64,000 nucleotides of DNA from Roseiarcus sp963696665. Its GTDB lineage: Bacteria; Pseudomonadota; Alphaproteobacteria; Rhizobiales; Beijerinckiaceae. Location of the stretch: assembly GCA_963696665.1 (NCBI GenBank), contig CAVOLE010000039.1, forward strand, positions 293,125 to 357,124, written 5' to 3'. Positions 46,199-54,266 of this stretch are shown here, piece by piece (within the stretch, counting starts at the first letter, position 1; each line of letters begins with the position of its first letter). The notes below the pieces were generated by a model. It was not told the DNA's origin, searched no databases, and saw only the letters and a list, made by a program, of their open reading frames with translations. The position numbers and the translations under genes are program-made.

Positions 46199-46863
46199 GC
46201 TATCCGCCCGGGACCCTCATTCGAAATACGACGGCGGCGCGGATCAACCACTGGATCACCGCCGCATGTTTCGTCCTGCTGATGCTGTCGGGCTTGGCGA
46301 TGTTCCATCCGCTGTTGTTCTTTCTCTCCGCCCTGTTCGGCAGCGGGCAATGGGCGCGGGCCATCCACCCCTGGATCGGCTGCGTGCTGCTCGTAAGCTA
46401 CGCCGGCCTCATCGTGCAGTTCTGGCGCGACAATTTATGGAATCGCGACGACATCGCCTGGATGCGCGCCTTTGGCCGCGTGCTCCGCAACGAGGAGGAG
46501 GGCGTTCCGGAGCTGGGGCGGTTCAACGCCGGGCAGAAATTCGTCTTCTGGGCGATGGCGCTGCTCGTGCCCGTGCTCTTCCTCACCGGCCTTGCGATCT
46601 GGGAATATTATTTTGGCCGAGCGACCAGCATCGAGACGCAGCGAACCGCGGCGCTCATTCACAGCTACGCGGCGATCGCGGCGATCATCATCTGGATCAC
46701 TCATGTCTACGCCGCGCTCTGGGTGCGCGGCTCGGTGCGGGGCATGACGCAAGGCTGGGTCACCCCGGGCTGGGCCTGGCGCCATCACCGCAAGTGGTTC
46801 CGAAGCCTTGTCGGGACCGGTTCGCCCGGACCTCGTCCGCGGCGTGCGCCCGAGCGCTCATGA
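46195..46863 (+). CDS. fdnI: Formate dehydrogenase gamma subunit, cytochrome b556
   Basis: 222 residues with four membrane spans: ITAACFVLLMLSGLAMFHPL, HPWIGCVLLVSYAGLIVQFW, FVFWAMALLVPVLFLTGLAI and HSYAAIAAIIIWITHVYAAL. Haem-ligand histidines are visible in RINHWITAAC, AIHPWIGCV, ALIHSYAAI and ITHVYAALW, as in FdnI. Passes electrons to the quinone pool. Overlaps the beta gene by four bases. Confidence 0.92.
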   Translation: MSYPPGTLIRNTTAARINHWITAACFVLLMLSGLAMFHPLLFFLSALFGSGQWARAIHPWIGCVLLVSYAGLIVQFWRDNLWNRDDIAWMRAFGRVLRNEEEGVPELGRFNAGQKFVFWAMALLVPVLFLTGLAIWEYYFGRATSIETQRTAALIHSYAAIAAIIIWITHVYAALWVRGSVRGMTQGWVTPGWAWRHHRKWFRSLVGTGSPGPRPRRAPERS

Positions 46864-46879
46864 GGCCGGGCGAGACCGC

Positions 46880-46984
46880 GCGCCACCCTCACCCCCGACC
46901 CCTCTCCCCGAGGGAGAGGGGAGAAGCCGCCGCGCCTCCCCTTCTCCCTCGGGGCGACCGAAGGACGCCCGTCCTTTGGACGGG
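46880..46984. repeat. REP-like palindromic element between fdnI and fdhE
   Basis: A GC-rich cluster with CCCCTCTCCC and its complement GGGAGAGGGG (46899-46921), preceded by CACCCTCACCCCCGACC-type sequence, and a second perfect hairpin CCCGTCC, TTT, GGACGGG (46968-46984). This is the pattern of intergenic REP elements in many Proteobacteria. It may dampen transcription between the enzyme genes and fdhE. Confidence 0.6.
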
Positions 46985-47032
46985 CTATGGCGCGACGGAT
47001 GAGGGCCTGGTCGCTAGCGCGGCTCGTTGCCC

Positions 47033-47962
47033 ATGAGGCAGGGCGAGAGCGCGCCGAAAGGCTCATGGATCGGCAACGCGACCGGCGGGGTGAAGGCCCC
47101 GGAGCCGATCGTCCTTCCGAATCCGGGCGTGCGCTTTTCCCGCACGGCGGAGCGGCTCGAACGGCTCGCGGAGGGCCATGCGGCGGAAGGCTGGCTTGCC
47201 TTCATGGCTGAGGCGTCGCGCGCGCAAGGAGCCGCGGCGACGAACATGGCCCCGGTTCGCGCCCTCGACGAAACCGCCGTCGCTCAGGCGGTTGCGGCGC
47301 GCCTTCCGCCTTTCGCGGCCGACGGCCATCGCCGCGAGGCGGCCTGGCGGAAGGGTCTTGCGGTGATGCTCGAAAGCTTCGACGCCACGATGGTCCCGCC
47401 TTCGGCGGCGGCGACGATCGCCGAACTGCGCAGACGCGACGCCATGGAGACGGAGAGGCTCGCCGACGCCTTCTTGCGGGGCGGCGTCGATCCCGCCGAC
47501 GCGGGTCCGGTTTTCTGGATCGCGGCTGCGTTGCAGGTCTATTTCACCGGGCTCGCCGCAACGCTGCGCGCCGGCGACCTCAGACTTTTGGAACGCCGCG
47601 ATCTCTGCCCCTGCTGCGGCTCGACTTCCTCAGCAAGCATGATCACCGCTTCCGGCCAAAACCCGGGCGCGCGCTATCTTTATTGCTCGCTCTGCTCGAC
47701 CGCCTGGCATCACACTCGCGCCATCTGCATTGTCTGTGGCGGCTCGCGCACGCTCTCGCTCCGCGGCCTTGAAGGCGATTCCGGTCTCGCGCGCGCTGAG
47801 ACCTGCGATGAATGCGAAACTTATGACAAGGTCTTGTACGAAGCGAAAGACCCGGACGTCGACGCCTACGCCGACGATCTCGCGACGCTGGGTCTCGACA
47901 TGATGGTCAGCGAGGCCGGCTGGTCCCGTCACGCGCCCCATCCGCTCCTGCTGGTCAGTTAG
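47033..47962 (+). CDS. fdhE: Formate dehydrogenase accessory protein FdhE
   Basis: 309 residues from the ATG at 47033, the same length as E. coli FdhE. It is a cytoplasmic rubredoxin-like protein needed for maturation of Tat-exported selenocysteine formate dehydrogenases. Four cysteine pairs bind metal: DLCPCCGSTSS, YCSLCSTAWH, CIVCGGSRTL and ETCDECETYDK. The segment MDYT-like start of E. coli is replaced here by a short basic N-terminus. Follows fdnGHI after the REP-like element. Confidence 0.92.
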   Translation: MRQGESAPKGSWIGNATGGVKAPEPIVLPNPGVRFSRTAERLERLAEGHAAEGWLAFMAEASRAQGAAATNMAPVRALDETAVAQAVAARLPPFAADGHRREAAWRKGLAVMLESFDATMVPPSAAATIAELRRRDAMETERLADAFLRGGVDPADAGPVFWIAAALQVYFTGLAATLRAGDLRLLERRDLCPCCGSTSSASMITASGQNPGARYLYCSLCSTAWHHTRAICIVCGGSRTLSLRGLEGDSGLARAETCDECETYDKVLYEAKDPDVDAYADDLATLGLDMMVSEAGWSRHAPHPLLLVS

Positions 47963-48012
47963 TCAGTCACGGTGAGATTACGTCGTCCAAGCCCTCGGAC
48001 CAAGCCTCAGGA

Positions 48013-48471
48013 ACAGCGGGCTACTCTCGCACCGATTCGGAGGGCGTCGAGAGAGATATCGTTGCAATGGAATCGTTCTTTCCTATTCTGACCCAGAAGC
48101 GGGATGCGAAAGGTTCCGCCTTGAGCGGCGGACAGCAGCAGATGCTGGCGATTGCGCGCGGTCTGATGGCGAAGCCGAAGATCCTGATTCTGGATGAGCC
48201 GTCGCTCGGACTTGCGCCGATCATCGTCCACGAAGTGCGCTCAATCATTCTCTCGGTGCGCGACAAGTTCGGCGCGGCGGTGCTGCTCGTGGAGCAGAAT
48301 GCAAGCCTGGCGCTTGCTGTCGCCGATCGCGGCTACGTCATGCAGAACGGCCGGATCGTCGCCGCCGGCGCGATCGAGGAGCTGCGCAGCCTCGACCTCG
48401 TGCGCGAGACCTATCTCGGCAACCGTCAGGGGAGGCCGCGTCCGCCTGGCGCGGCGCGGTCCGTTTCATGA
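48013..48471 (+). pseudogene. livF: 5'-truncated branched-chain amino acid ABC ATPase (LivF remnant)
   Basis: Only the C-terminal two thirds of a LivF-type ATPase remain: AGYSRTDSEGVERDIVAMES, then the signature ALSGGQQQMLAIARGLMAKP, Walker B ILILDEPSLGLAPIIVHEV and LLVEQNASLALAVADRGYVM. The Walker A part is missing; the sequence before 48013 no longer resembles the family. An internal ATG at 48067 gives a 134-residue frame that could not bind ATP on its own. Its stop overlaps the GntR start (ATGA), so the two were once an operon whose front half was lost when the fdh region was joined here. Confidence 0.7.
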
Positions 48472-49220
48472 CGGTTGCGCGAACGACCGGCCGGCCGCGC
48501 CGCAAGGCAGCCGAGGGCCTCGCGATCAAGACGCTTGGCCGCGCCCTGAACCTCCCCGCACAGGTCGCGCGCATGATCTCGGACGAGATCCTCGCGGGAC
48601 GATTTCACGTCGGCGACCGGCTGCCGACCGAGCGCGAGCTCGCGGAAACCTTCGGCGTCAGCCGCAATGTCGTGCGCGAGGCGATCGCGCGGCTGAGGTT
48701 TGAGGGGGCGGTCGAGCCGCGCCAGGGGTCCGGGGTGTTCGTTCTGGGAAGCCAGGCGAACTCTGCGCTCAGGCTCGATGCGGAGATCCTGCGCGACCGC
48801 TCGCTTTTCACCAACCTCTTCGAGTTGCGCTCGATCCTCGAGGTTGAAGCGGCGGGCCTTGCCGCCGCCCGCCGTGGACGCAAGCATCTGACCGAGATCG
48901 GAGCAGCGCTGCAGCGGCTTTACGACAGTCAGGGGACGCCCCAAGCGGTCGAGGCGGATCTCGAGTTCCATCGCGCGATCGCGCGCGCCAGCGACAACGT
49001 GTACGTGGCGATCTTTGTCAATTTCATCTCCGAGCATGTCCGAGCGAGCATCGCCAAGGCGAATGAACGCGTGGACGCCGCCGCGCGCGGGCGGATCAAC
49101 AAGGAAGAGCACGGCGCCATTTACGAAGCCATCAAAGCCAAGGATAGCGAAGGCGCCCGCGAAAGCATGCGACGGCATATCGGGAAGGCAATGGGGCGGC
49201 TGGGCCTGACCAAAGATTGA
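48468..49220 (+). CDS. GntR-family (FadR subfamily) transcriptional regulator
   Basis: 250 residues. The winged helix (QVARMISDEILAGRFHVGDR, LPTERELAETFGVSRNVVRE) is followed by the all-helical FCD effector domain (FELRSILEVEAAGLAAARRG; DLEFHRAIARASDN; metal-type histidines in EEHGAIYEAIKAKDSEGARE). FadR-subfamily regulators sense carboxylic acids. It followed an amino-acid or amide transporter gene now truncated, so its original target may be gone. About 40% of residues look shared with the second GntR regulator at 50658, mainly in the DNA-binding part. Confidence 0.88.
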   Translation: MTVARTTGRPRRKAAEGLAIKTLGRALNLPAQVARMISDEILAGRFHVGDRLPTERELAETFGVSRNVVREAIARLRFEGAVEPRQGSGVFVLGSQANSALRLDAEILRDRSLFTNLFELRSILEVEAAGLAAARRGRKHLTEIGAALQRLYDSQGTPQAVEADLEFHRAIARASDNVYVAIFVNFISEHVRASIAKANERVDAAARGRINKEEHGAIYEAIKAKDSEGARESMRRHIGKAMGRLGLTKD

Positions 49221-49506
49221 CGCGACCCCGCATCGGCCCATAGGCGAGGCCGCTGACCCGCTTGGCGTCGAGCCGTGGGCGGAGAGGGTCGGACGCCGGC
49301 GAAGGCGCGCCTCGCGGGGCGCTGCGCGACGGCTTTGGGGCGAGGCTCCTGACGGGTGGCGCATGGCCGGGGTTCGACAGGCTTGCTGGTGGCGAAGCCC
49401 ATAGGCGGCGGGCGGCAAGAGAATATTTCGGTGTCTCAACACTTTTCGATTACGATTGCATAATGTGCTAGGTAAATTGCGTGAGCGCGTCCCGTGGAGG
49501 AGAACA

Positions 49507-50463
49507 ATGAAGTCTTTTGTTCAGCCCAAGGTCATTGCGTCCGGCCTTTTTGCCGGCCTGCTCGGATCCCTCTCCCTCAGCGCAGCACGTGCAGGAGACA
49601 CAATCTTTGCAACGGACGTAGAGAATGGCACCGTCGGGGAATACACCACTTCCGGGGCGACGGTAAACGCGGCGCTGATCTCGGGGCTGGACGAGCCGTT
49701 CGGCATCGCGGTGTCTGGCTCCGATCTGTTCGTCGCGAACTCAGCGGCCGGCACGATCGGTGAATACAGTACCTCCGGGGCGACGGTGAACGCCGTGCTG
49801 ATCTCCGGGCTGAAGTTCCCATTCGGCATTGCGGTGTCGGGTTCCGATCTGTTCGTCACGAACGAGGGGAGTGGCACGATCGGCGAATACACCACCTCCG
49901 GGGCGATGGTGAATGCCGCACTGATCTCGGGGCTAGGCTTCCCCTTCGGCATTGCCGTGTCGGGCTCCGATCTATTCGTCGTTGACACTTCCCTGTTCAG
50001 CGCCGTCGGCGAATACACTACCTCCGGGGCGACGGTGAACGCCGCGCTGATCACGCAGGGGCTAAGCGAGCCAACGGACATTGCGGTGTCGGGCTCCGAT
50101 CTGTTCGTCACGATCGGCGGGACTGGCACGGTCGCCGAATACACCAGCTCCGGGGCGACGGTGAACCTCGCGCTAATCTCGGGGCTGTTCGACCCAAACG
50201 GCGTCGCTGTGTTGGGCTCGGATCTGTTTGTCACGAACGCAGCGCCTAACGTTCCCTCGATCGGCGAATACACCACTTCCGGGGCGACGGTGAACGCTGC
50301 GCTGATCCCGGTGCCGGGTTTTCCTGCGGGCGAGGGCCTTCCTGCGGGCATTGCGATATCTAACATCCCGGAACCCTCCACTTGGGTGATGTCGCTGATC
50401 GGCTTCGTGGTCCTCGCCTTTGCCGGTTATAGCGGGGCACGGTCCAAAGCCGTCTTGGCTTAA
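49507..50463 (+). CDS. Secreted repeat protein with PEP-CTERM sorting signal
   Basis: 318 residues from the ATG at 49507 with a GGAGGAG site seven bases ahead. After the signal peptide (VIASGLFAGLLGSLSLSAAR) come six near-identical repeats of about 42-44 residues. Each contains a form of GEYTTSGATVNAALISGL and IAVSGSDLFV, probably blades of an NHL/beta-propeller-like fold. The C-terminus carries a PEP-CTERM signal: IPEPSTWVMSLIGFVVLAFA followed by GYSGARSK. An exosortase would process this; none is in the window. The repeats are highly similar at DNA level, so recent duplication or gene conversion is likely. Confidence 0.82.
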   Translation: MKSFVQPKVIASGLFAGLLGSLSLSAARAGDTIFATDVENGTVGEYTTSGATVNAALISGLDEPFGIAVSGSDLFVANSAAGTIGEYSTSGATVNAVLISGLKFPFGIAVSGSDLFVTNEGSGTIGEYTTSGAMVNAALISGLGFPFGIAVSGSDLFVVDTSLFSAVGEYTTSGATVNAALITQGLSEPTDIAVSGSDLFVTIGGTGTVAEYTSSGATVNLALISGLFDPNGVAVLGSDLFVTNAAPNVPSIGEYTTSGATVNAALIPVPGFPAGEGLPAGIAISNIPEPSTWVMSLIGFVVLAFAGYSGARSKAVLA

Positions 50464-50657
50464 CAGTCTCGTTGGAGCGCCGGCGCTGCGCCCAAGCCGT
50501 TGGCCGCCCGGCCCCAGCGGCCCGGAAAGCTCGGCGCTCGATCGAGCGGGCGCTGGCGAAGCCCACAGGCCGCTCGCGCCCAAAACTAAATCCATCCGCT
50601 CCCATAGCCCGCCGCCTCGGCTTCCATCGGCCACGCTGGCGAACTCAACGGTGCCGG

Positions 50658-51443
50658 TCAGAGCGCCGAGAGGACCGAAGCCGCCTTCTGGCTTCGCTTG
50701 CGGCGTCCCAACAATTTCGGCGCCGCCTCGCGGCTGTTGGATTGGGCGCCGACGCGAGCCGCAGCATTGTCAAGATGGACGCGCATCGCCTCTTGCGCTG
50801 CGGCGGGGTCGCCGGCCTTCACGGCGACGCGAATCCTCTCGTGCTCGACGAGGGTGGCGCGAGCCATTTCGTCCGAGGCGTGGCTGGCGCCCGCCACGAG
50901 GATGCTGTCGCGCACTTTCTCTGAAACAAATCCGATGAACTGGACGATATAAGCGTTGCCGGTCGCGCGCGCGATCGCAATATGGAACTCGAGGTCCTTC
51001 TTCAGCCATTGAACGCTGCCATAGGGCGAAGCCGTCATGCTGGCGAGCGCCTCTTGCATGCGGACAAGATCGTCCTTCGATCGGCGACGGGCCGCGAGCG
51101 CAGCAGCGTGAACCTCGAGAATCCCACGAAGCTCGAACAAGCTCTTGAAGGCGTCACCCTTTTGCAGCGCGTCACGATCGATCGAGAGCACAGTCGGATT
51201 GGCCGTATCGGCGACGAAGGCGCCGCGACCTTGCTGCGACCAGACGCGTCCCTCCGAGCGCAGCTTGGCGATGGCCTCTCGCACGACATTCCGGCTGACG
51301 CCGAAAGTGGTCGCGAGGGCCTGTTCGGTTGGGAGCCTGTCCCCCGACCGCAACCTTCCTTGCGCGATCTCGCGCGAGATTGAACTCGCGACGAGAGCCG
51401 GCAGGTTAGGGCCTCGGTCGACCTTGCCGAGCTTCAACGCCAT
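50658..51443 (-). CDS. GntR-family (FadR subfamily) transcriptional regulator of the lar/ABC module
   Basis: 261 residues. DNA-binding domain: SSISREIAQGRLRSGDRLPT, TFGVSRNVVREAIAKLRSEG. Effector domain (FCD): FELRGILEVHAAALAARRRS, KDLEFHIAIARATGNAYIVQ, LVEHERIRVAVKAGD. The basic C-terminal tail (GRRKRSQKAAS) is unusual. It lies three bases behind the FAD-oxidase gene on the same strand, so the two are co-transcribed, and a 13-base palindrome in the divergent promoter region may be its operator. Expected to respond to the 2-hydroxy acid or sugar acid handled by the neighbouring genes. Confidence 0.87.
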   Translation of the reverse strand: MALKLGKVDRGPNLPALVASSISREIAQGRLRSGDRLPTEQALATTFGVSRNVVREAIAKLRSEGRVWSQQGRGAFVADTANPTVLSIDRDALQKGDAFKSLFELRGILEVHAAALAARRRSKDDLVRMQEALASMTASPYGSVQWLKKDLEFHIAIARATGNAYIVQFIGFVSEKVRDSILVAGASHASDEMARATLVEHERIRVAVKAGDPAAAQEAMRVHLDNAAARVGAQSNSREAAPKLLGRRKRSQKAASVLSAL

Positions 51444-51446
51444 CGC

Positions 51447-52889
51447 TCATGTCTCCGGATCTGGAGGCGCGGGCAGGATTCGACCGGGGCTCAACAGCCC
51501 GAGCGGATCGAGCGCGCGTTTGAGCGCGAACGCAAGATCGAGAGCCACGTCCTCGGTTCGGCTCAAAAAAGCCTTCTGCTTCACTCGCCCGATCCCATGC
51601 TCTGCGCTGATGCTGCCGTGAAGACGATCGACCACATCGAAAATCGTCTCCTCTGCGCCCTCGAACAGGTGAGTCATCGAGTCGGGCGTTGCGCCGACGG
51701 GCGGAATGACGTTGAGATGGACATTGCCGTCCCCGACGTGCCCGTAGGCGAGCGCCAAGGCCTCAGGATAGCGTTGCTTCAGATTGTGCAGGGCCTCATC
51801 GATGAAGACGGCGAGTTTCGAGATCGGGACGGAAACGTCTGTACGCAAATAGCGACCGCCGCGTCCTTGCGCCTCGACCATCGCCTCGCGATAGAGCCAG
51901 AAGCGCTCGGACTGCGCGCGGCTCTGAGCGATGGCGCCATCGGCGACCAGATCCTGTGCATCGCCCAAGAACGTCTCGATCAATGCGCGAAGATCGATCG
52001 GCGCGCTGGAGGCGAGCTCCACCAAAACATAAGCCGGATAGGCCCGTTCGAGCGGATCCGGCATGTCGTCGCGCGCACGAATCGCGACCTCGAGCCCGTC
52101 TCGAAGGATGAGTTCGAAGGCTGTGACGAGATCGCCGCAGCTCCGGCGCGCCCGGGCGTAGAGCGCCATCGCGTCAGCCACAGAGCGAAGCGCGATGAGG
52201 GCGGTCTCGACCTGAGCGGGCTTCGGGAAAAGCTTCAACGCCGCAGCGGTCACGACGCCCAGCGTTCCTTCGCTGCCAATGAAAAGCTGCTTGAGATCGT
52301 AGCCGCGATTGTCTTTGCGGAGTACATTGAGGCCGTTCCAGATGCGCCCGTCGCTGAGCACAACCTCGAGGCCCAGAACGAGATCTCGCGTCATGCCGTA
52401 GCGCAGCACGTTGATCCCGCCTGCGTTGGTGGCGATAGTGCCGCCGATGTGGGCGCTGCCCTGCGCGCCGAAGGTGATCGGGAGCAGGCAGTCTTTTTCC
52501 TCCGCCGCCTTCTTGGCGTTCTCGAGAATGCATCCGGCTTCGACGATCATGGCAAAATCGATCGGATCGACCATGCGCACCGCGTCGAGCCGGTCGAGGC
52601 TGATGACGAGCTCTCCGCCGCCGGGAGCCGCCACCGCGGCGCCGACGAGACCGGTAAGGCCGCCTTGCGGGACCACGGGAATCCGGCGTTCGCTGCAGAG
52701 CCGCATGACGGCCGCGGTCTCCTGAGCGGAGCGCGGACGCGCAACCGCCAACGGCCGGCCATAATGATCGCCCGACCAATCCCGGCTGAAACGGGCGAGG
52801 TCCTCGTCCGCCGTCAGAAGACCACCTCCGGCCAAGACTGCATCGAGCGCGGCAATCGCTTCAGCGCGTGAAGGAGACCGTATATTCAT
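51447..52889 (-). CDS. FAD-binding oxidase of the GlcD / D-2-hydroxyacid dehydrogenase family
   Basis: 480 residues. FAD-binding part: VPQGGLTGLVGAAVAAPGGG and GAQGSAHIGGTIATNAGGIN, then LFIGSEGTLGVVTAAALKLF. The C-terminal cap contains the family metal/substrate motifs YGHVGDGNVHLNVIPPVG and GSISAEHGIGRVKQKAFLSR. Oxidises a D-2-hydroxy acid (D-lactate, D-2-hydroxyglutarate or a sugar acid) to the 2-oxo acid with electrons to a quinone or ETF. Next to a LarA-type racemase and an importer, it may take the D-isomer produced by LarA. Confidence 0.87.
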   Translation of the reverse strand: MNIRSPSRAEAIAALDAVLAGGGLLTADEDLARFSRDWSGDHYGRPLAVARPRSAQETAAVMRLCSERRIPVVPQGGLTGLVGAAVAAPGGGELVISLDRLDAVRMVDPIDFAMIVEAGCILENAKKAAEEKDCLLPITFGAQGSAHIGGTIATNAGGINVLRYGMTRDLVLGLEVVLSDGRIWNGLNVLRKDNRGYDLKQLFIGSEGTLGVVTAAALKLFPKPAQVETALIALRSVADAMALYARARRSCGDLVTAFELILRDGLEVAIRARDDMPDPLERAYPAYVLVELASSAPIDLRALIETFLGDAQDLVADGAIAQSRAQSERFWLYREAMVEAQGRGGRYLRTDVSVPISKLAVFIDEALHNLKQRYPEALALAYGHVGDGNVHLNVIPPVGATPDSMTHLFEGAEETIFDVVDRLHGSISAEHGIGRVKQKAFLSRTEDVALDLAFALKRALDPLGLLSPGRILPAPPDPET

Positions 52890-53029
52890 CAGTCAAATTC
52901 CGGGGAGGCGGCGGCGAGGCCGGGCCGCGACCGGACAAGGCTCGGGATCGCCTGGCGGAGGTCATCCATCTTTTTCGCCCGCTCCCTTGTCGCTTCCATT
53001 GCATCTTGGTAAGGTCGCCATGTTGAAGG

Positions 53030-53042
53030 GTTATCATACAAC
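53030..53042. promoter_or_regulatory. Possible GntR/FadR-type operator
   Basis: GTTATCATACAAC is an imperfect palindrome with GTT and AAC ends and a FadR-subfamily look. It lies in the region shared by the FAD-oxidase/gntR operon and the divergent ABC importer operon. Confidence 0.35.
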
Positions 53043-53155
53043 TTTCCGCCTTCGACGCCAGCGTGGTCGAGCTTGAGCCCGCCTCGTACGGCAGGAGGCT
53101 CCGATCAACGAGTGACCGACAAGGTCGACCGTATCTTAGGGAGGATTTTCTCGCG

Positions 53156-54244
53156 ATGACCAAAAGCGACGCCCATCAGGGGATCAATCGCCGGCAGATG
53201 TTGCAGTCCGTCGCCGGGTTCGGCGCTGGCGCGCTCGCCTCCAGCTATCCGTTTGCGGCGCGCGCCGACGCCGGGCAGCCGGCGCTGGTGACGTCGATCC
53301 GCTCGCTCTCCAATCCCTATCACGCCGTATGGAAGGTCGGCGCTGACGCTTTCGCCAAGCAGGTCGGGCTTCCCGGCACGGTCCTCGTCACCGAGGCCAA
53401 TAGCGAGAAGGGCATTTCCGACATTCGCGCCATGATCGCCAAGACCAACGGCAACATGGTGCTGAACGTCGATCCGAACAACACGCCTGACGCCCGGCCG
53501 ATCGTCGAAGCCTGTTTCAAGGCCAAGGTCTATGTCGTGAGCTGGTGGAACAAGCCGGCCGACCTTCACCCATGGGACTTCGATCCCTATTACATCTCTC
53601 ACGTCGAGTTCGACGGAGTGACCAACGGCGGCTACATCACCGAGGAGCTCTTCAAGGCGATGGGTGATGAAGGCGGTTTCGTCGCTGTCGGCGGAATGAT
53701 CTCCAACTCCGCGGCCATCGATCGCCGCAAGGGCATGATGGAGACCTTGAAGAAGCACCCCAAGGTCGAGCTTCTTGACTTCCAGACTGGCGATTGGCAG
53801 TCGCAAAAGGCCTTCGACATCACCGCGTCCTGGCTCACGCGCTTCGGAGACAAGATCAAGGGCGTGTGGGCGGCCAACGACGATATGGGGACGGGCGCGC
53901 TCGAGGCGTTGCGCGCTCAGGGTCTCGCGGGCAAAATTCCCGTTGTCGGCATTGACGGGATCAAAGCGGCGGTCGAGGCCGTCAAGGCGGGTGAGTTCGT
54001 CTGCACGGTGACGTCCGATCCCTATTGGCAGGGCGGCATCGGGCTCTCGATGGGCCTCGAGGCTCACCAGGGCAAATTTGATCCCTCGAAAGAGCCGAAA
54101 CTGCATCGGGAATTCAACGCGAAGACCATCAAGATCACTCGAGATAACGTCGACGAGTACATCAAGACCCAGGTTCAGTCGCATCCGCAGATTGATTGGT
54201 CCGATTTGTGGAGCCGAGTCGCGAGCCCGATCGTCTACGGGTGA
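53156..54244 (+). CDS. Periplasmic substrate-binding protein of a ribose-type (CUT2) ABC importer
   Basis: 362 residues from the ATG at 53156, eleven bases after AGGGAGG. The N-terminus is twin-arginine-like (INRRQMLQSVAGFGAGALAS), so export may be via Tat. The type I periplasmic-binding fold is clear: SLSNPYHAVWKVGADAFAKQ, TEANSEKGISDIRAMIAK, VSWWNKPADLHPWDFDPYYI, VWAANDDMGTGALEALRAQG and VVGIDGIKAAVEAVKAGEFV. Family members bind pentoses, hexoses or other polyols; tryptophans in SWWNKPADLHPW could stack on the ligand. The lar context suggests a sugar acid or hydroxy acid. First gene of the importer operon. Confidence 0.88.
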   Translation: MTKSDAHQGINRRQMLQSVAGFGAGALASSYPFAARADAGQPALVTSIRSLSNPYHAVWKVGADAFAKQVGLPGTVLVTEANSEKGISDIRAMIAKTNGNMVLNVDPNNTPDARPIVEACFKAKVYVVSWWNKPADLHPWDFDPYYISHVEFDGVTNGGYITEELFKAMGDEGGFVAVGGMISNSAAIDRRKGMMETLKKHPKVELLDFQTGDWQSQKAFDITASWLTRFGDKIKGVWAANDDMGTGALEALRAQGLAGKIPVVGIDGIKAAVEAVKAGEFVCTVTSDPYWQGGIGLSMGLEAHQGKFDPSKEPKLHREFNAKTIKITRDNVDEYIKTQVQSHPQIDWSDLWSRVASPIVYG

Positions 54245-54266
54245 GGATCATAACGGATCGAGGAAA

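Noticed and set aside
46880..46984. CRISPR-like repeat cluster
   Set aside because: Only palindromic REP-like units; no regularly spaced direct repeats with spacers.
49610..50300. Non-coding tandem repeat array or CRISPR
   Set aside because: The 126-132 base repeats stay in one reading frame and encode the PEP-CTERM protein.
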